A stretch of 28,991 nt of DNA from JAVBNN01 sp031551525 (GTDB lineage Bacteria > Bacillota > Negativicutes > Acidaminococcales > JAISLQ01), in the NCBI GenBank assembly GCA_031551525.1, contig JAVBNN010000018.1, forward strand, positions 1 to 28,991. Reading direction: 5' to 3'. Positions within the stretch are counted from its first letter, which is position 1; each line of letters starts with the position of its first letter. A program made the position numbers and the translations under genes. Shown one piece after another: positions 8,452-16,006 of this stretch. Under the pieces are notes generated by a model, which was given only the letters and a program-made list of their open reading frames with translations, was not told the DNA's origin and did no database searches.

Positions 8452-9618
8452 TTACTGAAGGCTTCCTATCCTATCGAGCGGGTTTACAATTTCCGTTATA
8501 CGCACTCCGAAGTTTTCATCTATGACCACCACTTCGCCTTTGGCAACCAGTTTCGTATTGACAAAAACATCCACCGGTTCACCGGCCAGTTTATCGAGTT
8601 CCATAACGGAACCCGGTCCAAAATCAAGTATTTCTCGTATAAGTTTTTTGGTGCGGCCAAGTTCAACTGTTACTTGAAGCGGAACGTCCATCAAAAGGCC
8701 TATGTTACCATCTACCAGAGGTAACTGCTGTTGGTTGAGCGGCGCAAACTGCACTTGCTGTACCGGGATATTGGATGCAATATTGCCGGTAGGCGGCGGA
8801 GCATAGACTGGCTGCGCAAATCCCATCGCGGGTGGCGGCGCCGCTACCATAGGTGGTGCAGTCGAAACCACAGGGGCGGGTGGCGGTGGCGCTACTACCG
8901 GCGCACTTGGCTGAGGTGTTACGGCGGGGGCGGTCGCTTCCGGCTTCAAGAGGTTGTTCACCAGTTCCCTGGCCGCCCTGAGAGATATTATCTGCATGAT
9001 TTCAGAGTCAATCAATGTGCCGACTTCCATGCGAAATGCTATCTTTACGACCGGATCGGTTGTAGCCTCTGCTACATCGGTAAGATTGCCGTCATTACCA
9101 AAGTCGACCAGAGAAACTTTCGGCGGAGCAATATCTATCTTCTTTTTGAACATGGTGGACATCGAGGTCGCGGTCGCGCCCATCATCTGGTTCATGGCCT
9201 CGGATACTGCGCTCATATATAACTCGGAAAGTTCGGTCGGCGGGGTGGTGCCATCGCCACCCATCATTAGATCCGCTATGATGAGTGCGTCTTTTTCTTT
9301 TATGGCTAGAATATTCACGCCGTCAAGTCCTGCCGTATAACCGACTTCAATGACCAGATACGGAAGAGGATATTCCTGTTTTATTTCGGCCAGGTTGGCC
9401 AGCTGCACTTTGGGGGTAGTTATATTGACCTTATTGCTCAAAAGTATGGAAAGTGTGGTGGCTGCGCTACCCATAGAGATATTTCCGATCTCACCGAGCG
9501 CGTCTATTTCCATGACAGTCAGTTCTTCTTGGGCATTTACCTGCTCCGCTGCCGGCGTTTCCGTGTCGGCATTCAACAAAGCATTGATTTCTTCCTGCGA
9601 CAACAAGCCGTCATTCAT
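8452..9618 (-). CDS. fliY: FliY, C-ring switch protein with CheC-type phosphatase domain
   Basis: A 388-residue protein with three parts. Residues 7-15 (SQEEINALL) form the N-terminal CheY-P binding peptide. A CheC/CheX-like phosphatase domain follows with both active-site patterns, E43xxN46 (GEIGNIS) and E140xxN143 (SEAMNQM). After a proline/alanine-rich linker (about 227-300) comes the C-terminal SpoA/FliN domain (about 309-385). FliY forms the base of the C ring and in B. subtilis removes phosphate from CheY-P. Both phosphatase motifs look intact. I start it at the second ATG (9616-9618), nine bases after AAAGGAG; the ATG at 9627 directly abuts that site and is less likely. It overlaps fliM by 8 bp. 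Confidence 0.97.
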   Translation of the reverse strand: MNDGLLSQEEINALLNADTETPAAEQVNAQEELTVMEIDALGEIGNISMGSAATTLSILLSNKVNITTPKVQLANLAEIKQEYPLPYLVIEVGYTAGLDGVNILAIKEKDALIIADLMMGGDGTTPPTELSELYMSAVSEAMNQMMGATATSMSTMFKKKIDIAPPKVSLVDFGNDGNLTDVAEATTDPVVKIAFRMEVGTLIDSEIMQIISLRAARELVNNLLKPEATAPAVTPQPSAPVVAPPPPAPVVSTAPPMVAAPPPAMGFAQPVYAPPPTGNIASNIPVQQVQFAPLNQQQLPLVDGNIGLLMDVPLQVTVELGRTKKLIREILDFGPGSVMELDKLAGEPVDVFVNTKLVAKGEVVVIDENFGVRITEIVNPLDRIGSLQ

Positions 9619-10612
9619 TGCAGTCATCTCCTTTATTCGAGCATAACCCTGTTATCTGTATGGCTAGACGTTTTCCAGATAAACCCGGGCGGCATTTAAA
9701 TTTTTCTCTTTGCCCAACCACTACTTTCAAATCCCCGGAGGATTTAGAGTCTAGCGGCAATACGTCACCGGGAACAAGATTCATCAGTTCGTGGACATTT
9801 ATCGTAGTCTGTCCCAAGACAACGCTTATCGGTATAGGCGTCCTGATAAGGCGCCTTTGCAACGCGCTGTTTTCGACGAAGCCTTTTTTGGTGACTGACG
9901 AAGCCACCCAGAAAGTCGTAGTAAGCTTGCTCATGATGGGTTCAAGTACAAGATATGGTATACAAAGTGTTATCAGGCCTTCGATGTTCATTATTTTGGC
10001 CTGCAAGGTGATTATTACTACCATGTCGTTGGGAGGGACTACTTGCGTAAATTGCGGGTTGCTCTCGAGGCCCTCCAAGTGCGGTTCTATATCGATGACC
10101 TGTTTCCAGGCTTCTTTAAGTTGTTCAAGTGATTTATCTATAACCCGGCCGACGATTGATTCTTCTATATCCGTCAAAGAGCGCGTCTTGGTCGTAGCGC
10201 CGCCCACACCGCCGAACAGCCGGTCTATTATGGCAAAAACCAATGCCGGGTTGATTTCAAATACCGCATTTCCTTTCAGAGGCGGCATTTGGAATATGCT
10301 GATAACGCTCGGGCTGGGCAAAGAACGGATAAACTCTTCATAAGTCAGCTGATCGACCGACGCCACCTCGATATTCACCATTGTGCGAAGGTGGGCGGAC
10401 AGGTACGTATTCAGCAACCGGGCAAAATTTTCGTGTATCATGTAGAGTGTGCGTATCTGATCTTTGGAAAATTTATCCGGACGCTTAAAATCATATATTT
10501 TTACTTTTTTCTGTTCTTGTTCTGTTTTTATTTCTTCCGCTGATACTGTGCCAGTAGAAAGTGCAGACAGCAGCTCGTCAATCTCGGATTGTGAAAGAAC
10601 ATCTCCCGCCAA
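9611..10612 (-). CDS. fliM: FliM, flagellar motor switch protein
   Basis: A 333-residue FliM of normal length. The N-terminal CheY-P binding peptide is seen as LSQSEIDELL at 6-15. The middle CheC-like domain contains the GGxG motif as GGVG at 134-137, needed for contact with FliG, but lacks the phosphatase residues, as expected. The C-terminal SpoA domain occupies about 255-325. FliM links the torque ring (FliG) to FliY in the C ring. The start is TTG at 10610-10612, with AAAGGAGG at good spacing; no ATG start is available near the CheY-binding motif. Confidence 0.97.
   Translation of the reverse strand: MAGDVLSQSEIDELLSALSTGTVSAEEIKTEQEQKKVKIYDFKRPDKFSKDQIRTLYMIHENFARLLNTYLSAHLRTMVNIEVASVDQLTYEEFIRSLPSPSVISIFQMPPLKGNAVFEINPALVFAIIDRLFGGVGGATTKTRSLTDIEESIVGRVIDKSLEQLKEAWKQVIDIEPHLEGLESNPQFTQVVPPNDMVVIITLQAKIMNIEGLITLCIPYLVLEPIMSKLTTTFWVASSVTKKGFVENSALQRRLIRTPIPISVVLGQTTINVHELMNLVPGDVLPLDSKSSGDLKVVVGQREKFKCRPGLSGKRLAIQITGLCSNKGDDCNE
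9628..9634 (-). promoter_or_regulatory. Ribosome binding site that sets the fliY start
   Basis: AAAGGAG is immediately followed by ATGACTGCAATG. The first ATG has no spacing, the second has nine bases, so the second (9618) is preferred. It lies within the 3' end of fliM. Confidence 0.75.
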
Positions 10613-10658
10613 ACGTTGCTCCTCCTTTCCGCATCATGCTCAGATAGTTTATGCGCAA

Positions 10659-11153
10659 TCATTGCAGTACCAGGTTGGTAATAAATACATCCATGACGCG
10701 ATTGGCGCCCATGGCATCATTCACATTCTTTTTGATGGACTCTTTCAGAAAATCCTGTTTTTCGGGGGAAAATGCATCTATCTTTTGCGCGCGCAGGAAT
10801 TTTATGACATTATCCTGTATCTTTATTTCATCCTGTGGTGTGATTACTGGGGTTTTGCTGCCCTCTGGCTGGGTGGGTTCCACCTCGAGGGTCATCACTA
10901 TTTTTAGGTAGCGGCCCGTTGTACCGCCGACATTGACAATAACGCCCTCTTTGGGATCGCCTATCTTTAAAAATATGCCTGGTTCGCGCTTGGCCACAGC
11001 CGGATTCGATGTCCTGTCGCCAGCTATCTTGGCCGCGACAAAAAACGAAATAGCACCGGCCAATACTATGCCCAAAATGATAAGTCCTACAATCATGAGC
11101 ATCTGCGATTTAGGCTTTGATTTTTTTTCTTCCGCAGTTTTTTCTTCCGCCAA
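10659..11153 (-). CDS. fliL: FliL, basal-body associated membrane protein
   Basis: A 164-residue FliL-family protein: a charged lysine/glutamate-rich cytoplasmic tail (1-17), one membrane helix at about 18-41, and an outer domain with the family pattern GRYLKIVMTLEVE and, near the C-terminus, DAMGANRVMDVFITNLVLQ. FliL surrounds or stabilises the stator units. The start is TTG at 11151-11153, eight bases after AAGGTGG. It is the first gene after a 173-bp AT-rich gap, so it may begin a separately promoted sub-operon. Confidence 0.94.
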   Translation of the reverse strand: MAEEKTAEEKKSKPKSQMLMIVGLIILGIVLAGAISFFVAAKIAGDRTSNPAVAKREPGIFLKIGDPKEGVIVNVGGTTGRYLKIVMTLEVEPTQPEGSKTPVITPQDEIKIQDNVIKFLRAQKIDAFSPEKQDFLKESIKKNVNDAMGANRVMDVFITNLVLQ

Positions 11154-11326
11154 AATTCACACCACCTTAAATACATCTGATAACAGTTAAAATTTGCAAA
11201 AGCAAAATTATACAATTCTATTATTAATTCTACAGATATAATACAAATTCCTGCTAAAGCTATGACATAATGAATATTTTCTTATATTGACATTTACTAT
11301 CAGGGCACCCCAGCAGAGAATTTATC
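11154..11326 (-). other. AT-rich gap between flbD and fliL, possible internal promoter region
   Basis: This is 173 bp without a gene. On the minus strand there is a perfect TATAAT at 11207-11212, about 54 bp before the fliL start, but the bases 16-18 positions upstream do not form a convincing -35 box. A sigma-D-like pattern lies just after flbD (see separate entry). I see no terminator hairpin. The AT content and length contrast with the tight spacing elsewhere. Confidence 0.35.
11297..11324 (-). promoter_or_regulatory. Weak candidate sigma-28 (SigD/FliA-type) promoter before fliL
   Basis: On the minus strand TAAA (11321-11324) is followed after 16 bases by CCTGATAG (11297-11304), which shares five of eight positions with the sigma-28 -10 consensus GCCGATAA. 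It lies directly after the flbD stop and would drive fliL and the switch/export genes. The match is imperfect and this could be chance. Confidence 0.2.
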
Positions 11327-11521
11327 CTAGCGGGAGAATTTTCCCAGTTCACGCCTGTATTCCATGACTTTTTTGACTATTTCTTTGGAGTTTTCTTCGA
11401 CAATTATCTTTTTCCCGTTGATCAAAGTTACAACGGTATCCGGCGTTTGTTCCACCGTTTCGATCAGTTCAGCGTTAAGGACAAATTCTTCTTTGGATTG
11501 AAATTTTTTTAAGGTTATCAT
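11327..11521 (-). CDS. flbD: FlbD (SwrD/YlzI), small flagellar protein
   Basis: A 64-residue FlbD-family protein. The family pattern is clear: MITLKKF near the start, LNAELIETVEQTPDTVVTLING, then KIIVEE and a C-terminal helix. In B. subtilis the homologue SwrD supports swarming by increasing motor torque; its mechanism is not well known. It lies between flgE and fliL, as in B. subtilis. The ATG has GAGGT eight bases upstream. It is not related to the Caulobacter regulator of the same name. Confidence 0.95.
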   Translation of the reverse strand: MITLKKFQSKEEFVLNAELIETVEQTPDTVVTLINGKKIIVEENSKEIVKKVMEYRRELGKFSR

Positions 11522-11565
11522 GTCAAACTACCTCTCATTTCATATTGGCAAAGTAAAAGCCATAT

Positions 11566-11587
11566 GGGGAGGCAGTTACGCCTCCCC
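11566..11587 (-). terminator. Strong stem-loop after flgE (possible attenuator or processing site)
   Basis: On the transcript the sequence forms a perfect eight-pair stem, GGGGAGGC pairing with GCCTCCCC, around a six-base loop GTAACT. It lies 16 bp after the flgE stop and about 45 bp before flbD. The bases after it (ATATGGCTTTTACTTT) are T-rich but do not start with a run of T directly at the stem, so it is at best a weak terminator. It could lower transcription past flgE or protect the flgE 3' end. Confidence 0.5.
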
Positions 11588-11602
11588 TGTTACGCTCTCA
11601 AA

Positions 11603-13234
11603 CTAACGTTTGAGGCTCATGAGTTCCTGGAGCATTTCGTCTGAAGTTGTGATGGTACGCGAGTTCGCCTGAAAGCCGCGTTGGGTGACGATCATGTTGG
11701 TAAATTCTTCGCCGAGGTCGACGTTCGACATTTCAAGTACGCCGGCTTGCATGACGCCGCGCCCGCCGCTTCCGGCTGTACCGATCTGCGGCGCGCCGGA
11801 GTTGTTGGACTCGCGGAAGGTTGTATTACCCGACCTTTCAAGGCCGGCCTGGTTGACGAAGATGGCGGTGGCCAGTTGACCGAGTGCCATTTGTTCTCCG
11901 TTGGAGAAGGTGCCGTAAATAACGCCTTTGTCGTCTACCCTCTGCCCGGTCAACACACCGGCCGCATAGCCGTCCGAGTCGAGTTTGAAGGTGTCTTCTC
12001 CTGCGTATTGCCTCAGTTCGTTGTAGTTTTGGTTGATAGTCATCAGCCCGGCGTTGCCTGTAGGCTGGAATATCAAAGGATTATTTGTTCCCGCCACGGT
12101 GGGCGGCACTTCATTCATGGCAGTAGCCGTAGCCACACCAGGAGGCAGGTTAACGGTAGTAGCAGGGTCAAAAGTATAGCTCGATCCGTCGCTGAGCGTT
12201 ACCACGGGCAGTGCAGTGCTGCCGGTAGACGTATAGGTCTGGCTGCCTACCATTTTGCTGTTTTCATAGAATTCCAGTTTCCAAACCGCATCGTTAGTCC
12301 CGTCGTAGCCGGTGGTACAGGTGGCTTTCACGCCCAGAGCCTGCGCGGCACCTTTCTGGTCTAGGAAGGTGATGGCTGTTTCAATAGTAGTAGCGGTTTG
12401 CGCGTGGGCATCAAGGTCGATGGGGGCACTAAAACAGCCGCTGATAACGTACGGAGGTCCCGCGACGGTTCCGGCCGGAGTAGCATCCGCAACGCTGGAG
12501 AACATGCCGTTGGGATCAAACTGTACTACTTTAATATTGCCGGTAACTGCCGGAGTGGTTTCGGCGCCGGTGACTGTGGAGGAAGCCATCCATGTATTGT
12601 CGTCTATTTTGGTATACTTATAATACACTTCGTGCAGCACGCCCAGTGAGTCGAAAGCTTCGGCAGTGCCGGTAGTAGTGCGGCCCATGTTATAGTCGGC
12701 CGGCAATTGGCCTAAATGGTCGATATACGTAGTGACTTTAGCCGGCATTGATGCAGCCGTGGGTATCACTATCGCCCTGATCGGCGAGGCGGTGTTCACA
12801 TTGCCGTTGGCGTCGGCGTTCCAGCCCATGACGCGCAGGCCTGAACCGGTTTGAAACATATTGCCCTGTTTGTCAAAGTCAAAGTTGCCGGCGCGAGTGT
12901 AAAACTGCTGCGCTCCGTCGCGCACGATGAAAAATCCGTTGTCGCTTATGGCAAGGTCGGTAGTTTTATTGGTAGTTTGAAAGCTGGTCGGGGTGAACAT
13001 GATGTCGATAGCCGACACTTTCATGCCAAGGCCGATCTGTTTGGCGTTTGTACCGGCCAGGTTTGTGCTGGGGCCGGAAGCGCCCTGCATGGTCTGGCTG
13101 AGGGTGTCGGAAAATACTGTGCGGCTGCCTTTAAAGCCGATGGTGTTTACGTTGGCGATATTGTTGCTCAGTACGTCCATACGGGTTTGGTGGTTAGTCA
13201 GACCGGTCACACCGGTGTAGAGTGAACGCATCAT
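11603..13234 (-). CDS. flgE: FlgE, flagellar hook protein
   Basis: A 543-residue axial protein. The N-terminal rod/hook domain is canonical (SLYTGVTGLTNHQTRMDVLS, then NNIANVNTIGFKGSR at 24-38), followed by the D1 segment with the family motif TTDLAISDNGFFIV at 91-104, and the C-terminus NVDLGEEFTNMIVTQRGFQANSRTI ending in helical SDEMLQELMSLKR. The middle (about 150-440) is a long alanine/threonine/glycine-rich variable domain. Length is well above the about 400 residues of Salmonella FlgE and the much shorter B. subtilis one. Two cysteines (C267, C306) sit in the exposed domain. Exported through the flagellar type III system with no signal peptide. The ATG has AGGAGG 11 bases upstream, partly inside a palindrome. 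Confidence 0.96.
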   Translation of the reverse strand: MMRSLYTGVTGLTNHQTRMDVLSNNIANVNTIGFKGSRTVFSDTLSQTMQGASGPSTNLAGTNAKQIGLGMKVSAIDIMFTPTSFQTTNKTTDLAISDNGFFIVRDGAQQFYTRAGNFDFDKQGNMFQTGSGLRVMGWNADANGNVNTASPIRAIVIPTAASMPAKVTTYIDHLGQLPADYNMGRTTTGTAEAFDSLGVLHEVYYKYTKIDDNTWMASSTVTGAETTPAVTGNIKVVQFDPNGMFSSVADATPAGTVAGPPYVISGCFSAPIDLDAHAQTATTIETAITFLDQKGAAQALGVKATCTTGYDGTNDAVWKLEFYENSKMVGSQTYTSTGSTALPVVTLSDGSSYTFDPATTVNLPPGVATATAMNEVPPTVAGTNNPLIFQPTGNAGLMTINQNYNELRQYAGEDTFKLDSDGYAAGVLTGQRVDDKGVIYGTFSNGEQMALGQLATAIFVNQAGLERSGNTTFRESNNSGAPQIGTAGSGGRGVMQAGVLEMSNVDLGEEFTNMIVTQRGFQANSRTITTSDEMLQELMSLKR

Positions 13235-13248
13235 AGTAGAAAAAACCT

Positions 13249-13260
13249 CCTAAATTTAGG
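13249..13260 (-). promoter_or_regulatory. Perfect palindrome overlapping the flgE ribosome binding site
   Basis: CCTAAATTTAGG is a perfect 12-bp palindrome whose last three bases are the first part of the flgE Shine-Dalgarno AGGAGG. In RNA it can form a four-pair hairpin that partly hides the ribosome binding site. It is preceded by a second short palindrome, GGCGCC. The rest of the 88-bp gap holds a longer-range GGCCG/CGGCC pairing but no promoter I can defend. Confidence 0.4.
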
Positions 13261-13322
13261 CGCCTGGTTTTCTGGCCGCTGCATTCGGCAAACGGCCCGA
13301 GCTTCCTCGTCTGAGGTCCGGC

Positions 13323-13718
13323 TCATATAAATATGGCGCTGTCGATATTTGTAAATACGTTGTCTTTGATAGATGCGCCGTCCATGGCTGTGATCACGGT
13401 GCGATTCCTTACGCTGACGACAAATGCGAGATTTGTATCCATCAGTACCAGTGATTCGCGCGCTCCTTTTTGCGCCGCTTTTTCTACCGCATCCTGCAAG
13501 CGCTCTATTTGTGTGTCATCCAATTTGATATTGCGCTGTTCCAAGCGATCTTTGGCGTGCTGGGAAAATTTTACTTGATTTAGTTCCTGCCTCAGTATGC
13601 TTTGGAAAGGCACTTTTATCTGGTCAGGCTGTTTTGCGGTTGCGGGCTTATGAGTGTCGGCAGCGGGCTGAATCGGCTGTATGGGTTGGATGGGATAAAA
13701 CATCCGTGGGTCACTCAT
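13323..13718 (-). CDS. Flagellar operon protein of the TIGR02530 type
   Basis: A 131-residue protein that I recognise as the 'flagellar operon protein' family found between flgD and flgE in many Firmicutes but not in B. subtilis. The C-terminal half carries the conserved block FSQHAKDRLEQRNIKLDD (51-68), then helices and the strand pattern ESLVLMDTNLAFVVSVRNRTVITAMDG. The N-terminus has three tandem IQP units (PIQPIQPIQP). No membrane segment or signal peptide is visible. Its role is not established; position between hook cap and hook genes suggests a part in hook assembly or export. The ATG has AAAGGG ten bases upstream. Confidence 0.85.
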   Translation of the reverse strand: MSDPRMFYPIQPIQPIQPAADTHKPATAKQPDQIKVPFQSILRQELNQVKFSQHAKDRLEQRNIKLDDTQIERLQDAVEKAAQKGARESLVLMDTNLAFVVSVRNRTVITAMDGASIKDNVFTNIDSAIFI

Positions 13719-13741
13719 AGCTTTAAAACCCTTTCATTATT

Positions 13742-14365
13742 TTATTTTGCGTCTTCTACCCGTTTGATTTCCGACATCGGAATGCTCAGTTCGTTGCCGT
13801 CGCTGTCTTTTATCACTGCAAAAGCTTCGCCGTTGTCAAATACAACGCCAGATACTGTACCGTAATAGAGTTTGTTGTTCATCGACCAGGTCACCTGCTT
13901 GCCGATAAGGGCCGCTGCCTGCGCCGGGTCAGTAGTGCCGCCGGAAGAAGATCCTTCGATAAGCTCTACGTCGGAGAGTTTCACTTCGGTAGTGTTGCCT
14001 TTGGCTATGTCGCCGATCACTACGTAAGGTACTCCGCCTTCGATCCTGACGCCGCTTACTTCACCGTAGTAACTTTGGCCGTTCTGCTGCCAGGTCACTT
14101 GTTTGCCGATCAGGGAGGCTGCCTGGGCAGATTCCATGGATTTGTTCATATTTTGCATTTGTTCGAGTGTCGAGAAGGTTGACAGTTGCGAGATGAACTC
14201 TGTGTCTTCCGACGGGTTCAAGGGATCCTGGTTTTGCAGCTGCGCTACCAAAAGTTGCAGGAAAGCGTCTTTGCCAAGTTCGTCGTTGCTCTTTTTGGTG
14301 GTGGTAGATTGGCTTGCCGTGGTGTTCCCCAAGCTGGATAAAGCGTCTACATAACTACTGGACAT
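13742..14365 (-). CDS. flgD: FlgD, hook cap/scaffold protein with duplicated C-terminal module
   Basis: A 207-residue FlgD. The N-terminal cap/export region contains the family hallmark DAFLQLLVAQLQNQDPLNP at 33-51, followed by SQLSTFSTLEQMQNMN. The remainder is two copies of the same module: residues 82-137 begin AASLIGKQVTW and residues 150-204 begin AAALIGKQVTW, each followed by YYG.VSGV and ending with an acidic strand. Many Firmicute FlgD proteins have a single such module. FlgD caps the growing hook and is removed when the hook is complete. The ATG has AAAGGAGGT seven bases upstream. It follows fliK by about 19 bp. Confidence 0.96.
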   Translation of the reverse strand: MSSSYVDALSSLGNTTASQSTTTKKSNDELGKDAFLQLLVAQLQNQDPLNPSEDTEFISQLSTFSTLEQMQNMNKSMESAQAASLIGKQVTWQQNGQSYYGEVSGVRIEGGVPYVVIGDIAKGNTTEVKLSDVELIEGSSSGGTTDPAQAAALIGKQVTWSMNNKLYYGTVSGVVFDNGEAFAVIKDSDGNELSIPMSEIKRVEDAK

Positions 14366-14384
14366 TTTTTTACCTCCTTTGGTC

Positions 14385-15950
14385 TCATACTTTGTAATCT
14401 ACTCCGCCTTCGGTACTGAGGTTGCCGTCTACCGCCTGCAGTTCGTCAAGCAGTTTCAGGTCGTCGGCGCTTAGTTTGTTGCGGTTGCCGCCGGTTTGTT
14501 GGGTAAACTGGCCGCCATGTTGTTGTTGTTGGGCGAACGACTGGAAATCGCCAAGTCCGGCGTATACTCCTACATCGTTCACTTTAAAGCCGCTGTTGGA
14601 GAGTTCCTGCTTGATTGCCGGGAGAGATTCCTGGATCAGATTGCGAACTTCCGGGTTGTTGGAGTGGAAAGATGCTGTTATGGCGCCACCCGCTTCGGCG
14701 GTTATCTTGACTGTCATCTCGCCGAGATGGTCTGGCCTGAGACGGATAACCATCTCTGAAACGCCTGGTTTTTGTGTCAGTTTGGCCTGTTCGACCAAGT
14801 TGTCCACTATTTCCTGGATGTCGTTTGGTGCTACCGGTTGCTCGGCAAACTGAATCTTCTGCGGTTGTACTTCCCGGGTCATGTTTGCCACATTCAGTTC
14901 GACTGGCGCCGCAGGAGTATCTTTTGCTTTAGCGGTAAGCGGTTCGCTTTCCACTTTCATGGCTTTGCCGCTGTCTGGTTGCACCGGTATGCCGATATCG
15001 GTTTTTTCCGGTTTGGGCGTTACCATCTGCTCAAAGGCGTCGTCATTGGTGGCAGTAGTAGCTTGGGGTTGTTCTGGTTTGGCTACTGTTTGCACAGGTT
15101 TGATATCCAAGTGGTGCGCTCTCGCTTGATCGTCGGTTTTGGCGGTTTTCTCCTCGGTCCCGGTCTCTTTGGCTGCAGGCGCTTTTACCACCTGCTCTGC
15201 CAAAACCCCAGTCAATCCTTCCACGGCATCTGCCGCGGTTTCAACAGGCTGTGCGGTTTGCTGCCTGATGCTTGGAGTATTTTGGTGCAGGATTTGCAGC
15301 GTGTCTTGCTGGGCGTTTTGGGGTATGTTTTGGGGTATGTCTTGCTGCAAATTGTTTGGGTTGTTTACCTGCGGACGAAACGGTTGGGCTTCACGTGGGA
15401 AAGCAGCCTGCGTTTCTTCAAGTTTATCGCCAAACAGAGTTTTCAGGTCTTTCATCGCCGTTGCCCCGGATTCCGAAACAGGCGTTTTGGCTGAACTTGG
15501 TTCCAGCGGTTTTTTCTCTGCCGGCACGCCTTCCGCCACCGCGCTTTTGATGTTGGCGATAGCCGTCTGGATAGCGTTAGCCTTGCTGGTCAACGAGTCG
15601 ATTATTTCCGGAACTTTTACCTGTTGTGCTTTCAAAAGCGGCTCCGGTGTTTTTTCTGGAGCGGCGCTTTCTTCTACGGTTTGCTCAGCCACTTGCTGCT
15701 GAACCTGCATAACTACCACCGCTGTCTGCATGGCTGCCAACGCTAGCGTTTCCGAGATTATGGCGTCCTGGCTGTCTTCGAGTGCTTCCGGTAAAACTGC
15801 CGGGGCGTTTTTCGTCGCTGTCTGTAAGGCTGCGGTAAAGGGCGCCGCCGAACCCGACAGGGATTTCCCTCCTGCATCCGATGCGGCAGATGGCGTTTTT
15901 ACTGACAATACTTCACTGGCTGCTACCGCAAATAAAATATTCATGTCCAT
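14385..15950 (-). CDS. fliK: FliK, hook-length control protein
   Basis: A 521-residue protein with the FliK layout: a long low-complexity N-terminal region rich in alanine, proline, glutamine and lysine, which acts as the ruler, and a C-terminal Flg_hook domain (about residues 390-490) with the conserved block EMVIRLRPDHLGEMTVKI and then NPEVRNLIQESLPAIKQEL. A Q/N-rich stretch (PQNIPQNAQQDTLQ) lies near 212-225. FliK is secreted and signals FlhB to change substrate when the hook reaches its length. I choose the ATG at 15948-15950, eight bases after GGAGG; the GTG at 15959 that opens the frame lies inside that ribosome binding site. Confidence 0.95.
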   Translation of the reverse strand: MDMNILFAVAASEVLSVKTPSAASDAGGKSLSGSAAPFTAALQTATKNAPAVLPEALEDSQDAIISETLALAAMQTAVVVMQVQQQVAEQTVEESAAPEKTPEPLLKAQQVKVPEIIDSLTSKANAIQTAIANIKSAVAEGVPAEKKPLEPSSAKTPVSESGATAMKDLKTLFGDKLEETQAAFPREAQPFRPQVNNPNNLQQDIPQNIPQNAQQDTLQILHQNTPSIRQQTAQPVETAADAVEGLTGVLAEQVVKAPAAKETGTEEKTAKTDDQARAHHLDIKPVQTVAKPEQPQATTATNDDAFEQMVTPKPEKTDIGIPVQPDSGKAMKVESEPLTAKAKDTPAAPVELNVANMTREVQPQKIQFAEQPVAPNDIQEIVDNLVEQAKLTQKPGVSEMVIRLRPDHLGEMTVKITAEAGGAITASFHSNNPEVRNLIQESLPAIKQELSNSGFKVNDVGVYAGLGDFQSFAQQQQHGGQFTQQTGGNRNKLSADDLKLLDELQAVDGNLSTEGGVDYKV

Positions 15951-15955
15951 TGTTT

Positions 15956-15964
15956 TCACCTCCC
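15956..15964 (-). promoter_or_regulatory. Ribosome binding site that sets the fliK start
   Basis: GGGAGGTGA on the minus strand pairs well with the 16S rRNA tail. It contains the upstream GTG (15959), so the ATG at 15950 is the functional start. Confidence 0.8.
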
Positions 15965-16006
15965 TTCATGATAATTTGTCTATATGAATTTCAGTGATTA
16001 GCCAAG

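Noticed and set aside
9618..10343. Plus-strand open frame of 241 codons
   Set aside because: It is antisense to fliM, has no ribosome site, and its translation resembles no family; the minus-strand frame is a complete, recognisable FliM.
13235..13322. Promoter or terminator in the gap before flgE
   Set aside because: Apart from the small palindrome and a weak long-range pairing, I see no -35/-10 pair and no hairpin with a T-run.
14772..15702. Overlapping plus-strand open frames of 187-240 codons
   Set aside because: They mirror the low-complexity part of fliK. Long antisense frames are expected opposite alanine/proline/glutamine-rich sequence, and no domain or ribosome site supports them.
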